From: Desulfamplus sp964425195
Lineage (GTDB): Bacteria; Desulfobacterota; Desulfobacteria; Desulfobacterales; Desulfobacteraceae
NCBI GenBank assembly: GCA_964425195.1
Contig: CAYRLG010000003.1
Location: 124,001 to 188,000, forward strand
Length of the DNA: 64,000 bases
Reading direction: 5' to 3'
In this document: positions 24,530 through 33,497 of the stretch, piece by piece
Layout of the letters: each line of letters starts with the position of its first letter
How positions within the stretch are numbered: position 1 is the first letter of the stretch
Made by a program: the position numbers and the translations under genes
The notes under the pieces: generated by a model
The model's database searches: none
Told to the model about the DNA's origin: nothing
The model's input: the letters and a program-made list of their open reading frames with translations, nothing else

Positions 24530-26389
24530 TCAGTTTCCTAAAACAACACGCATCTGACAATGTTCGCAATCAAAAAGTAGCTTGTAGTTATATTTTCCAT
24601 CTGTCAGTGTGAGTGGAGGCTCAATTTTCAACTGCTGTTTCTCTTTTTTTAAACACGCTCCAATCTCACGGCGGATACAGTATTTAGTGATCATAACTGT
24701 TTTTCTATATGGATCACCCCCTTTTTCAAAAGCCTCTTCTAAAACCGCTGCACCATGTTTTTCATAAAACTGCTTAGCATATTGATTGAAAACATTGGCT
24801 TTATAATCAAGACTCTTATCAGGATAGATAGGAGAGGTACTGCTATTGGGTTTGTTCGCCCTTTTCTCTACTTTATACTCTTTTGTCCTCAATAGGGTGA
24901 GCTGCTCTAAGGCATCTCTTCTTAAACTATTTAAAAGGCTTTTAGGTAAAAAACCAGGTTTAGAAGTATTAATGCAACACTCTTTCACCTCAAAAATAGT
25001 ATTTCCTGTACTTGTAAGTTGAGCTCTAATCTGCTCCTTAATTTTATCAAGCTGTTTTGCCTCATTATATGGAACTTGAATAGTTGAAACCACAGAAAAT
25101 CCATCTTCATCTGTAACAGTTAGAGATATATCTCTAACTGTCTGATCAAAGCTCATAGATACACCTATTTTGCGATAAGCAGTCTGCCTATCTATAAGTT
25201 TTAAAAATTGGTGATCTCTATTACGAAATAGCCTAACGCCTACACTTAAGCCGTCCATATCGTTTGGAAAAATATCCCCATTTACAACACGCTCTACCCT
25301 AAATCCTTTTAATACACTATATTTAGAGATAAAGCAGATTCCATCACCATTATGTAAAGTTTTTCCTGAAATACGAATGTATCTTTTATCTATATGGGTT
25401 ATCTTGCCAACTTCAGCCCCTATAGACTTTGGGGTATCTATGGCAGCTTGATGTTCAATCTCTTTGGAATTAAAAAGAAAATAACGGGTATAACCACGAT
25501 TAAATGTCTTTTTAATGTCTGGAATAAAATTAAGATGAGTCTCTCCAGAGCTTTGCCTTTTGTAGCCATTGTAAGTTTTAATAAAGTTGTCAATAGTTTG
25601 TCTATAGGCTGCAACAACATTTTTAACATACGCCATATCTTTATATCGCCCCTCAATTTTAAACGATGTAACCCCTGCTTCTGCCAACTCTTTAATATTA
25701 TCAATTAGATTTAAATCTTTTAAAGATAGAAGATGTTTATTGGATATAACATCGCCTCCTTTTCCATCTTTTAACGTATATTTAAGACGGCAAGGCTGTG
25801 CACACTCACCTCTATTACCGCTTCTTCTACAAGTTGCTTGACTAAGATAACATTGACCACTGTAGGAGACGCATAAAGCACCATGAACAAAGCATTCAAG
25901 CTCAATTTTAGTTTTAGCTCTAATCTCTATTATTTTCTGGAGACTCAGCTCTCGTGCAAGAATAACTCTGCTAAAACCAACATCTTCAAGAAATTTAACC
26001 TTTTCAGGGGTGATATTGTGGGTCTGTGTGCTTGCAATTAGAGGAATTGGAGGGAGTTCTGTTTCAAGAAGTCCCATATCTTGAATTATAACTCCATCTG
26101 CTTTTGCCTCATAAACCTCTGTAATTATCTTTACTGCATCTAAAATTTCTGAATCAGTAAGAATTGTGTTGAGTGCAAGATAAACCCTTGCATTGAATTG
26201 ATGTGCATACTCAATCAGTCTAAATATATCATTTAGGCTGTTTCCTGCATTCTTGCGTGCACTAAATTTTGTAGCTCCAATATATACTGCATCTGCTCCA
26301 TGCTCGATAGCAGCTTTACCAAGCTCTAAAGTGCCGGCTGGTGCTAACAACTCCAAGTGCTTATGGTTATTTTCAATCTCACTTAACAT
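24530..26389 (-). CDS. U32 family protein, RlhA (YdcP)-like
   Basis: 619 residues, annotated as peptidase U32 in many genomes. The N-terminus (LELLAPAGTLELGKAAIEHG, GADAVYIG) and the cysteine cluster FVHGALCVSYSGQCYLSQ, then RSGNRGECAQPCR, are the family core; the four cysteines bind an iron-sulfur cluster in characterised relatives. Length and the large C-terminal extension resemble E. coli RlhA, which hydroxylates C2501 of 23S rRNA, more than the shorter TrhP or UbiU/V proteins. C614-type C-terminal residues (FDCEHCQM) add another CX2C. Specific substrate remains inference. It is divergent from the MinD operon. Confidence 0.82.
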   Translation of the reverse strand: MLSEIENNHKHLELLAPAGTLELGKAAIEHGADAVYIGATKFSARKNAGNSLNDIFRLIEYAHQFNARVYLALNTILTDSEILDAVKIITEVYEAKADGVIIQDMGLLETELPPIPLIASTQTHNITPEKVKFLEDVGFSRVILARELSLQKIIEIRAKTKIELECFVHGALCVSYSGQCYLSQATCRRSGNRGECAQPCRLKYTLKDGKGGDVISNKHLLSLKDLNLIDNIKELAEAGVTSFKIEGRYKDMAYVKNVVAAYRQTIDNFIKTYNGYKRQSSGETHLNFIPDIKKTFNRGYTRYFLFNSKEIEHQAAIDTPKSIGAEVGKITHIDKRYIRISGKTLHNGDGICFISKYSVLKGFRVERVVNGDIFPNDMDGLSVGVRLFRNRDHQFLKLIDRQTAYRKIGVSMSFDQTVRDISLTVTDEDGFSVVSTIQVPYNEAKQLDKIKEQIRAQLTSTGNTIFEVKECCINTSKPGFLPKSLLNSLRRDALEQLTLLRTKEYKVEKRANKPNSSTSPIYPDKSLDYKANVFNQYAKQFYEKHGAAVLEEAFEKGGDPYRKTVMITKYCIRREIGACLKKEKQQLKIEPPLTLTDGKYNYKLLFDCEHCQMRVVLGN

Positions 26390-26441
26390 CTCTTTTCTAC
26401 CTTATCTGACTTAAACTTATCTTAAATTTTCAAAATATTCC

Positions 26442-26469
26442 TTGACATATATGAGCTATTGCTTATAAT
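26442..26469 (+). promoter_or_regulatory. Consensus sigma-70 promoter of the MinD/ORP operon
   Basis: Both hexamers are perfect: TTGACA (26442-26447), 16-base spacer, TATAAT (26464-26469). Predicted leader is about 130 bases and contains an imperfect palindrome ATACTTAAATGTTTAGTAT near 26485-26505. This is the best promoter by sequence in the window and suggests high basal expression. Confidence 0.8.
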
Positions 26470-26606
26470 AGTTATTAGCATATACTTAAATGTTTAGTAT
26501 CCATAAAGTAAATATAACAGCCACACCTAAGATGCACAACTAATTATGAAACTAATAGAGACACACTTCTGTGATTCTATGTCTTTATATAATAAGGATA
26601 ATTGAT

Positions 26607-27554
26607 ATGATAGTCACTGTTGCAAGTGGTAAAGGTGGAACAGGTAAGACAACTGTTGCCGTAAATCTTGCAGTTACAGCAATGGAAGAAGCCAAATCAC
26701 TAAAATATAATGTTGAACTTTTTGACTGTGATGTTGAAGAGCCAAATGCCCATCTTTTTATCAAACCAGACAATATTATAACCCAAGAGATTTCAACCAT
26801 GATACCTGAGGTTGATATGAATTTTTGTACACTCTGCCAAGAGTGTACAAAAATATGCAGGTTCAGTGCTATTACCATGATTGCCAAAAAGATAATGATC
26901 TTTCCAGAGATGTGTCATTCATGCAAAGGGTGCAGTATGGTTTGCCCTACAGGTGCTATAAAAGAGGGTTCAAGAGTTCTTGGCTCTTTGCACATTGGTC
27001 AGAGCAGCAGAGGGTTTAATCTTACATGGGGAGAACTTAAAGTTGGTGAAGCAATGTCTCCTCCATTGATAAAGAAGGTTAAAAGCAAAATTGACAAAAA
27101 CATGGATAGACTCTCGATTGTTGATGCTCCACCCGGGACATCGTGTCCAGCAGTTGCAACCTTGAGAGACTCTCACTTTGCACTGCTTGTAGCAGAAGAG
27201 ACGCCTTTTGGACTAAATGATCTCACACTTACAGTTGAAGGTCTTAAAAAACTTGGTATTCCTATGGGAATTGTTATCAACCGAGTAGATAGAGATGAGA
27301 AATCTGTAGAAAATAGTGGAGAAGTTACATACAAAAAAGGTCTAATTGATAACTATGCAGAGTTTGAAAAGATTGAGATTATTCAGAGAATTCCATTTAG
27401 TAGAGAGGCTGCAAAGGTGTGTGCACAAGGACGATTTTTGGTAGATGAACTTCCTGAAATGAAAGCTCTTTTTCAAGATATCTACAGCAAACTCATAAAG
27501 ATAGTCAACAATCAAAGTCTCAACAGAGAGCAAAGGGAGGGGATGGTAAAATGA
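26607..27554 (+). CDS. MinD-superfamily ATPase with inserted 2x[4Fe-4S] ferredoxin domain (first)
   Basis: 315 residues from the ATG at 26607, preferred because AAGGA (26594-26598) is 8 bases upstream and the protein then opens with the Walker A ASGKGGTGKTT; an in-frame GTG at 26571 has no RBS. A two-cluster ferredoxin insert splits the ATPase: C74, C77, C80, C84 and C103, C106, C109, C113, each CX2CX2CX3C. The C-terminal half resumes the MinD fold (IVDAPPGTSCPAVA, LNDLTLTVEGLKKLG, NRVDRD). This architecture matches the paired ATPases of the orange-protein (orp) loci of Desulfovibrio. It overlaps the next gene by 4 bases (ATGA). It probably couples ATP hydrolysis to metal-cluster assembly or partner positioning (inference). 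Confidence 0.92.
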   Translation: MIVTVASGKGGTGKTTVAVNLAVTAMEEAKSLKYNVELFDCDVEEPNAHLFIKPDNIITQEISTMIPEVDMNFCTLCQECTKICRFSAITMIAKKIMIFPEMCHSCKGCSMVCPTGAIKEGSRVLGSLHIGQSSRGFNLTWGELKVGEAMSPPLIKKVKSKIDKNMDRLSIVDAPPGTSCPAVATLRDSHFALLVAEETPFGLNDLTLTVEGLKKLGIPMGIVINRVDRDEKSVENSGEVTYKKGLIDNYAEFEKIEIIQRIPFSREAAKVCAQGRFLVDELPEMKALFQDIYSKLIKIVNNQSLNREQREGMVK

Positions 27555-28510
27555 AGGAGTTAACAGTTATAAGTGGTAAAGGTGGCACTGGGAAAACCAG
27601 TATTACAGCCTCTATCGCCTCCCTTGCAAAAAAAAGAGTGGTTATAGATGCTGATGTTGATGCTGCAAATCTTTTTCTTACACTTGAACATCAGGTTATA
27701 GAGACTCAACCGTTTAAGGGAGGATATAAGGCTGAAATAGATCCTGATATCTGTATAGGGTGTGGAGAGTGTCTTAAAAGATGCCAATTTGATGCAATAT
27801 CTACAAATATTGAAAACAGAGCTATATCTGAAAAATCTGCTACTAATAATACAATCGGTAAAGTCAAAGATGAAGCGATAGATAAATTAACAATTGACCC
27901 AATTTTATGTGAAGGGTGTGGAGTATGTGCCTATTTTTGTCCAGAAGATGCAATCTCATTTGAAAGGCAGATATGTGGAGATAAATTTATATCAACAACA
28001 GAAAACGGACCTATGGTTCATGCAAGACTTGGTATTGCAGAGGAGAATTCTGGGCTTCTTGTAAGTCAATTGAGGCAACGAGCAAGGCAGATAGCAAAAG
28101 AAGATAATATTCCGTTAATTATTACAGATGGTCCGCCCGGAATTGGCTGTCCTGTAATTGCATCGATTAGTAATGCAGATGCGCTACTTATTGTCACAGA
28201 GCCAACACTATCTGGTATCCACGATATGCAAAGAGTTATAAAACTTGGCAGACAGATGAGTGCTCAAATCTATATTTGTATAAACAAGGCGGATTTAAAC
28301 CGAGAAGCATCTGAAAAGATTAAAAATTTTTGCAGTTCCAACAGTATAAAATTTGCTGGTGAGATTCCGTTTGATAAAGATGTTATTGAATCACTGAGAG
28401 TGGGAAAGAGCCTTGTAAGCTACTCTGAAGGTCCAGCATCTCAGGCAGTTAAAAATGTGTGGAAGAATGTTGAGTTGTTTATGAAAGATACAATAGAGCG
28501 TTTAATCTAA
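27551..28510 (+). CDS. MinD-superfamily ATPase with inserted 2x[4Fe-4S] ferredoxin domain (second)
   Basis: 319 residues, paralogous to the preceding protein. Walker A is ISGKGGTGKTS (8-18). Cluster cysteines are C68, C71, C74, C78 and C120, C123, C126, C130; the segment between clusters (about 85-115) is longer and polar compared with the first paralogue. The ATPase core resumes at GLLVSQLRQRA and contains ITDGPPGIGCPVIA and EPTLSGIHDMQRV. The start overlaps the first ATPase by ATGA, so the two are made together and probably form a heterodimer, as suggested for paired orp-locus ATPases. Two small NifX/ORP-like proteins follow. Confidence 0.92.
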   Translation: MKELTVISGKGGTGKTSITASIASLAKKRVVIDADVDAANLFLTLEHQVIETQPFKGGYKAEIDPDICIGCGECLKRCQFDAISTNIENRAISEKSATNNTIGKVKDEAIDKLTIDPILCEGCGVCAYFCPEDAISFERQICGDKFISTTENGPMVHARLGIAEENSGLLVSQLRQRARQIAKEDNIPLIITDGPPGIGCPVIASISNADALLIVTEPTLSGIHDMQRVIKLGRQMSAQIYICINKADLNREASEKIKNFCSSNSIKFAGEIPFDKDVIESLRVGKSLVSYSEGPASQAVKNVWKNVELFMKDTIERLI

Positions 28511-28599
28511 TTTTATGTTTTTATAGTCTCTATAGTTGCATTACTATCTATGCCTCACATGACCATATTATTTAAGAATTTAAGAAGAGGAGATTAAAA

Positions 28600-28962
28600 A
28601 TGAAAGTAGCAATATCATCAAGTGGAACTACCCTTGAGTCTGAACTTGACCCAAGATTTGGAAGAGCTTCCTATTTTTTGATTGTTGACACAGATACCTT
28701 TGACTTTGATGTAAAACCAAATGATCAAAATATGAACCTGCCTCAAGGAGCAGGAATTCAAGCTGGTAAAACAGTTGCAGATTGTGGTGTTGAAGTTTTA
28801 ATCACAGGAAATTGCGGACCTAAAGCATACAATGTTCTTGATGCAGCAGGTATCAAAATTGTTACGGGAATTAACGGCACAGTTAGAGAGGTTGTGGAGA
28901 AGTTTAAAAATAACGCTTTTCAATATTCAAAAGAACCAAATGTTGAAGGACATTGGGTTTAG
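28600..28962 (+). CDS. NifX/NifB-domain protein (FeMo-cofactor biosynthesis fold)
   Basis: 120-residue protein of the dinitrogenase iron-molybdenum cofactor biosynthesis family (RNase H-like fold). Visible blocks are MKVAISSSGTTLESELDPRF, GRASYFLIVD, PQGAGIQAGKTVADCGVEVL, ITGNCGPKA and GIKIVTG. Such stand-alone domains bind metal clusters, for example NifX, VnfX and the Mo-Cu orange protein. No nif genes are nearby, so a nitrogenase role is unlikely. It follows the two MinD ATPases by 89 bases, with an AGAGGAG RBS, and is the likely metallocluster partner of those ATPases (inference). Confidence 0.9.
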   Translation: MKVAISSSGTTLESELDPRFGRASYFLIVDTDTFDFDVKPNDQNMNLPQGAGIQAGKTVADCGVEVLITGNCGPKAYNVLDAAGIKIVTGINGTVREVVEKFKNNAFQYSKEPNVEGHWV

Positions 28963-29038
28963 AATATCTAAATTTTTAATATGTATAAACTGATATAATT
29001 TAACTTAAGAGTTAAGCTAAAAGAGAGGATTTTTTATT

Positions 29039-29395
29039 ATGAAATTTGCGATTCCCATGGCAATGGGTAAATTGACAGCACATTTTGGACATTGCAAAGA
29101 GTTCTGTTTTGTCACCACAGATAACGATAAAATTAAAACTACTGAAGTTCTTGAACCCCCTCCTCATGAACCCGGTGTACTTCCTAAATGGCTACATGAT
29201 CATGGTATAAATGTTGTTATTGCCGGCGGTATGGGGCATAAAGCTCAAGAGCTGTTTGCTCAAGCAGGAATTAAAGTGGTTACAGGAGCACCAAGCGAAA
29301 ATCCAGAAGTGTTAGTTACTACCTATTTAGCCAATACTCTTGTAACAGGCGAGAATCTCTGTGGTCACGATCCTGGCTCACCTTGCAACCATTAG
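29039..29395 (+). CDS. Orange-protein-like NifX-family protein
   Basis: 118 residues, the second NifX-family protein of the operon. It opens MKFAIPMAMGKLTAHFGHCK (family GHC motif at about 17-19), continues with PPHEPGVLPKWLHDHGINVV and AGGMGHKAQELFAQAGIKV, and ends in a Cys/His-rich tail (NLCGHDPGSPCNH) that could bind metal. It resembles MTH1175-type and ORP-type proteins adjacent to MinD ATPases. RBS AGAGGA lies about 10 bases upstream. Co-transcription with the three upstream genes is likely from the spacing of 76 bases. Whether it holds a Mo-Cu, Fe-S or other cluster is unknown. Confidence 0.87.
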   Translation: MKFAIPMAMGKLTAHFGHCKEFCFVTTDNDKIKTTEVLEPPPHEPGVLPKWLHDHGINVVIAGGMGHKAQELFAQAGIKVVTGAPSENPEVLVTTYLANTLVTGENLCGHDPGSPCNH

Positions 29396-29470
29396 AAAAA
29401 AAGGTGGGGGAGGAACAACCTTAGAGATTTAGAGAATTAGTAATATTTAGAGGTAACTTATTTATAGTTC

Positions 29471-29504
29471 TTGGAGATTCGTTCCTATTTGCACGAATCT
29501 CCAA
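29471..29504. terminator. Hairpin between convergent ORP-like and histidine kinase genes
   Basis: TTGGAGATTCGT (29471-29482) and ACGAATCTCCAA (29493-29504) are perfect 12-base inverted arms around a 10-base loop that contains the histidine kinase stop codon. No T-run follows on either strand, so it may block 3' exonucleases or act with Rho rather than be a classic terminator. Confidence 0.6.
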
Positions 29505-30924
29505 CATGAGGCAGAAAGACAGTAAAGCAAGTACCTTTATTTAGCTCACTTTGTACGTAGAGAGCACCTTTTAGGTGTTTTACAATCCCATGAACTACAG
29601 ACAGTCCAATTCCAGAGCCATGCCCTACGGGTTTGGTTGAGAAATAGGGATCAAATATCTTTTCTAAATTATCAGGGGCAATTCCATTGCCATTATCATA
29701 GATTGTTATAGCTACATACTTACCATGAACAATAGATTCATACAAATTGACTATACTATCTCCCCTTAAGTTTAAACTACTATTGTCATCAAGCTCATCC
29801 ACAGCTTTATATATTGCAGCCAAAGGATTTTTATCTTTCATTGTAACAGTTTTAACTATAATCTGGATAGAGCCAACTATCTTTGACTTTTTTGATATCT
29901 CTGTGTTTGCCAACAGATCGTATGAATTCCCCAATATTGCGTGGGCAGCGTTTATAACAAGATTAAAAAGAACTCTTTGAATTTGAGATGAGCTGGCACG
30001 AACAACAGAAGTATCTAAATTACTATTAAGGTAGTCAAGTTGAATTGACTTTGGAAGCATGGCTTTTACAAGTGAAATTTGTGCACGAATTGCTGTATCA
30101 ATATGAAGGTAGGTTATATTCTTATCTTCCAAATCATACTCGTCAATATCAGATCGTCTGAAAGTAGCAATTTCGCCAATTATATTCTTTGCATTATTTG
30201 CTGCTTGTTGGATGTCTCTAAGGCAGCCATAATGAATTTCATTAGCCACAATATCAGACATAAGAAACTCAGTATTGCCAAGAATAATAAAAAGATAGTT
30301 ATTGAAATCGTGGGCAATCCCTCCTGCCATACGTCCAATTGCCTCCATTTTTGATTTCTGTTTAACATACTTTTCTCGTTCGGTAAGCTCTATATTGAGT
30401 TTTTTTAAACTTTTATTAAGCTTTTCAAGTTGATAATTTGCAACTTTTAGCTCTCTGTTTTTCTCTTTAATCTGCTCTTTTCTAATATTAAGGTTTGTAT
30501 TTTTTATAACAGTATCAGATTCATCTTTAATCTGAATCAATGCCATCTTTTTAGAATATCTGTAAGATTGAACAATACACGTTTGACGCATTCTACCATC
30601 AGAAAAACGTCTGTCGTCAAGTGGTATAATCCATTTGTGAAAAGCCTGTGACAATATTATTATAGAGTTCTCTTTAATAACCTTCTCTATAATATTCTGA
30701 ATTTTATACACATTATTAGAATCACTCTCTCCAGAACCATAGAGCATTTTAAGATTAAAAGTCTTTCCTACTTCCCACAGTCGTTTGAACTTTTCTGGTA
30801 ATCTCTTTAGAAACCATCTATTTATAAAAATTAAATCTAAGGAGTTATATACAAGAATAATGCCCATATCCAAGTCATTATAGGATGTTTCAAGACTTTG
30901 TCTCTGTTGCTCACTTATCACCAT
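29485..30924 (-). CDS. PAS-domain sensor histidine kinase
   Basis: 479-residue soluble kinase with no transmembrane segment. Residues 1-135 form a PAS-like sensor (DMGIILVYNSLDLIFINRWF). A coiled coil (about 145-192) leads to the phosphoacceptor H205 in AGGIAHDFNNYL, and a HATPase domain follows: N box LVINAAHAI, G1 IYDNGNGI, F box FDPYFSTK, G2 GSGIGLSVV. All catalytic motifs are intact. It is the last gene of a CheC-CheY-receptor-like-kinase operon; its ATG overlaps the stop of the preceding gene (TAATG). The adjacent CheY-like protein is an obvious candidate partner (inference). Confidence 0.93.
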   Translation of the reverse strand: MVISEQQRQSLETSYNDLDMGIILVYNSLDLIFINRWFLKRLPEKFKRLWEVGKTFNLKMLYGSGESDSNNVYKIQNIIEKVIKENSIIILSQAFHKWIIPLDDRRFSDGRMRQTCIVQSYRYSKKMALIQIKDESDTVIKNTNLNIRKEQIKEKNRELKVANYQLEKLNKSLKKLNIELTEREKYVKQKSKMEAIGRMAGGIAHDFNNYLFIILGNTEFLMSDIVANEIHYGCLRDIQQAANNAKNIIGEIATFRRSDIDEYDLEDKNITYLHIDTAIRAQISLVKAMLPKSIQLDYLNSNLDTSVVRASSSQIQRVLFNLVINAAHAILGNSYDLLANTEISKKSKIVGSIQIIVKTVTMKDKNPLAAIYKAVDELDDNSSLNLRGDSIVNLYESIVHGKYVAITIYDNGNGIAPDNLEKIFDPYFSTKPVGHGSGIGLSVVHGIVKHLKGALYVQSELNKGTCFTVFLPHVGDSCK

Positions 30925-32385
30925 TACTTTTTATCTCCTTTTTTGTCATTATCGTCAAAAAAGGTTACATCATCATCTTTTTTTTCTTCAGTTGAAGTAG
31001 GATCGTCAAAAAAAGTTACGTCTCCATCANNNNNNNNNNNNNNNNNNNNNNNNNNNNNNNNNNNNNNNNNNNNNNNNNNNNNNNNNNNNNNNNNNNNNNN
31101 NNNNNNNNNNNNNNNNNNNNNNNNNNNNNTCAAAAAAAGTTACGTCTCCATCACCATTATCAGAAGCAGATACAGGATCGTCAAAAAAGGTTACATCATC
31201 ACTATCATCTTGAGTTGAAGATGATAAAATAGGTTTTGTTAAGAGAGCGTCTCCATTTTCCGTTTTTTCAAATTTTGCAACTACACTTTTACTCTCTATA
31301 TTGTGTGCATCTTTGGCAGTGATTTGCCCTTTACTCTCTTTTATCCCAAGCGATCTTTTTGCAAGCTCTCTTTCATCTTCCATTGTGAACAGAGATTTTG
31401 CAGACGTGAAAATTTTCTTCTTAGTAGATAGATGTTTGCTCTTTTCAGCCTCGCTATCTTTGCCTATTTTAAGGCTCTCAAGGTCTTTTTTTACGTTGTC
31501 GAGAATATCCACAGTATGCTGGGACATCTGTTTGCAAATATCTTCAAATTGAAGGTTAAATACAATTGAGTTCACTTCGTCACGAAATGTTGATGAATCG
31601 CCAAGAGTCTTTTCAACTGCCTCTGAAATAGAGATAAACGATTCAACAACTGACATCACAACATCTTGCAGAAGAATTACAGTAGAGTTTATAAATCGAG
31701 ATTCAACATCAATAGCCTCTTTTAGCTCCATTATAGACTGATCAATAAAATCTATTATTTGATTAAGGCTATTTTCCATATTTTGGGCAGATTTTGTTGA
31801 TCTATCTGCAAGTCGCCTAACCTCTGTGGCAACTACCTCAAATGTTCTGCCTGCTTTACCTGCTCTTGCAGCCTCTATAGAGGCATTCATGGAGATAATT
31901 TTTGTATTATAGGCAATTGAGGCAATCTCGTTAGAGAATGGCTTAATTCTATCTGCACTCTCTTTGATATGGTCAAGTTTATCTATATCCTCTTTTTTAC
32001 GCTGTATAGTTAGATCGAGCTGCTCCATTATCTCTTTTAGCATTGCTCCATAACGCTCTTGAATCTCTTTTAAATTGACATCATTGCTTGTCTCATCTCC
32101 GGGACGAGATACACAGGAGGACATCTTTGCCCTTATCCCGTCAACAACTTTTGTTGTTCCTTTTATTGAGTTATTGATACTTAGAAGTAATTCAGAAAAT
32201 TTGCCAATAGCAGCCTCAGTGCCAGTGCTTATCTTGCGGGTGAAAGATTGCACTTGAGTTGTAACAATGGATGTTTTAGCAATGGCTTCATTCACTTTCT
32301 TTCTTCGCCTACCTCTAATGAAAAGCAGAAGTGTTACAGCCCCTGCAATATATCCAGTCAAAAAGATTATAATATCAGCAAGCAC
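30924..32385 (-). CDS. Membrane-anchored methyl-accepting-like protein with acidic C-terminal repeats (interrupted by assembly gap)
   Basis: Receptor-like protein with a single N-terminal membrane segment (ADIIIFLTGYIAGAVTLLLF), no periplasmic domain and a degenerate MCP signalling module. The tip reads IISMNASIEAARAGKAGRTF, followed by VVATEVRRLADRS and FNLQFEDICKQMSQHTVDIL. The C-terminus carries repeats of [D/G]DVTFFDD[P/N] with spacers such as VSASDNGD and TSTEEKKD. A 100-N gap lies in these repeats, so the open reading is split in two frames and the true length is unknown. The GTG at 32385 is preferred because GGAGG lies 4-5 bases upstream; the frame is open to 32430. The stop overlaps the kinase start. 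It probably scaffolds signalling by neighbouring CheC, CheY and kinase (inference). Confidence 0.8.
31006..31153. repeat. Identical 24-base repeat flanking the gap; part of a coding tandem repeat
   Basis: A 24-base segment beginning TCAAAAAAAGTTACGTCTCC occurs at 31006-31029 and identically at 31130-31153, directly against both edges of the N run. Related copies (CAAAAAAGGTTACATCATCA) lie near 30955 and 31180. The repeat codes for DGDVTFF on the minus strand; the assembler evidently broke at the tandem array. Confidence 0.9.
31030..31129. other. Assembly gap of 100 Ns (length arbitrary)
   Basis: Exactly 100 unknown bases. With this length the two halves of the enclosing gene are not in the same frame, so 100 is a placeholder. 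A length congruent to 0 modulo 3 would restore the frame, as would collapsing the two 24-base flanks onto each other. Confidence 0.97.
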
Positions 32386-32433
32386 AAATCCTCCATCCAA
32401 TTCTCCACAATTTTTATATCCCCTTACCACTTA

Positions 32434-32820
32434 TCAAGGCAGGTGGGATAAGATAGCCTTTTGCTCCCACTTAATGAAAAAATATTTCATCTTATCGTAA
32501 GTGATCGGTTTTTCAATAAATATATCTGTTCCCATACCAATACACCTTTTTTTTACAGGTTCTTGCACATTAGAACTTAAAACAGCGATAAAACATCTGT
32601 GTTCAATATCTTTCAACTGTTCAAGAACCCCTTCACCATCAAGCTCTGGCATCAAAAGATCAAGTATAAGAGCCTCTGGTTTCTCTTTTTTGTACACTTC
32701 AATAGCCTCTTTTCCATTTTTTGCCTCAAACATATTAATATTGGGTAGTGCCATTGTATTAATAAGTCGTTTTATAGTATTTCTAACCAACAAAGAGTCA
32801 TCTGTGACAAGCAATTTCAT
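32434..32820 (-). CDS. Single-domain response regulator (CheY-like)
   Basis: 128-residue receiver without output domain. D7/D8 (LVTDDS), phosphoacceptor D54 (LILDLLMPELDG), S82 (AVLSSN) and K104 (FIEKP) are present. It lies between cheC (35 bases upstream) and the receptor-like gene on the same strand, and the histidine kinase closes the operon. CheC dephosphorylates CheY-type proteins, so this receiver is the likely substrate of both CheC and the kinase (inference). Confidence 0.94.
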   Translation of the reverse strand: MKLLVTDDSLLVRNTIKRLINTMALPNINMFEAKNGKEAIEVYKKEKPEALILDLLMPELDGEGVLEQLKDIEHRCFIAVLSSNVQEPVKKRCIGMGTDIFIEKPITYDKMKYFFIKWEQKAILSHLP

Positions 32821-32855
32821 TTAACACCCCTTAAAGAGTTATCTCAACTTTGCTA

Positions 32856-33497
32856 TTATTGTAATAAATCAAGATAATTACCCATAATAAGCTCAATATT
32901 TTTGTAAGCATATATCAACAAGATCACACCCTCTACATCAATGCCTTTTACTTTAAATAGCACCTCACCAAAAAGGTATATCTCATTTCTTGTCATCTTC
33001 TCTCTTGGAACAATATAAGGGGAGATACCAACTTCAGGTAGATGGTAGTTGCTCTCTGCCGGAACCATATCGCTTATTGTACCTTGAACAGCGTTTATGA
33101 TATTATTGCCAACCTCGCATATAGCCTCAAGTTCAGTTACAGAAAAATTACAATTGTCAGACTCTTCATCTCCCTCCTCTTTTTCAAGAAGGGTGTTGAC
33201 TAAAGTTTTTCCATTTATAACCGGAAATGATAGAATTCCTGCTCCCTCCATATCACCATCAAACTCTTGAATAACATTGACAAACTTCCCTTCTTGCTCT
33301 CTTACATCAAGTTCGTGCTGCATATCCTTTAAGCCAAATATCTTAATCTGAGGAAGACTTAGCTCTATCTCATATTGTAAAAGCTCATTAAGAGTTTTAG
33401 CGGCACGTCCTACTCCAGTATTAATAAGTTCAGTAAGGATTTCTCGTGTTTCATCAAGCATGTTTTCATTAAGTATGAACATAGCTATTATCCCCAT
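32856..33497 (-). CDS. CheC-family CheY-phosphate phosphatase
   Basis: 213 residues with the CheC fold. Both active-site motifs look intact: E23...N26 in ILTELINTGVGRAAKTL and E129...N132 in LEAICEVGNNIINA, spaced as in characterised CheC. In chemotaxis these proteins hydrolyse the aspartyl-phosphate of CheY and may bind CheD; no cheD is visible nearby. An internal ATG at 33482 has a GGGGA element 9 bases upstream and may be the real start. It is first in the operon with a CheY-like protein, a receptor-like protein and a kinase. The N-terminal and C-terminal parts lack any extra domain. Confidence 0.85.
   Translation of the reverse strand: MGIIAMFILNENMLDETREILTELINTGVGRAAKTLNELLQYEIELSLPQIKIFGLKDMQHELDVREQEGKFVNVIQEFDGDMEGAGILSFPVINGKTLVNTLLEKEEGDEESDNCNFSVTELEAICEVGNNIINAVQGTISDMVPAESNYHLPEVGISPYIVPREKMTRNEIYLFGEVLFKVKGIDVEGVILLIYAYKNIELIMGNYLDLLQ

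Noticed and set aside
26571..26606. Longer GTG start of the first MinD-ferredoxin ATPase
   Set aside because: The upstream codons give a hydrophobic lead with no RBS, whereas ATG 26607 has AAGGA 8 bases upstream and places the Walker A motif at the normal position.
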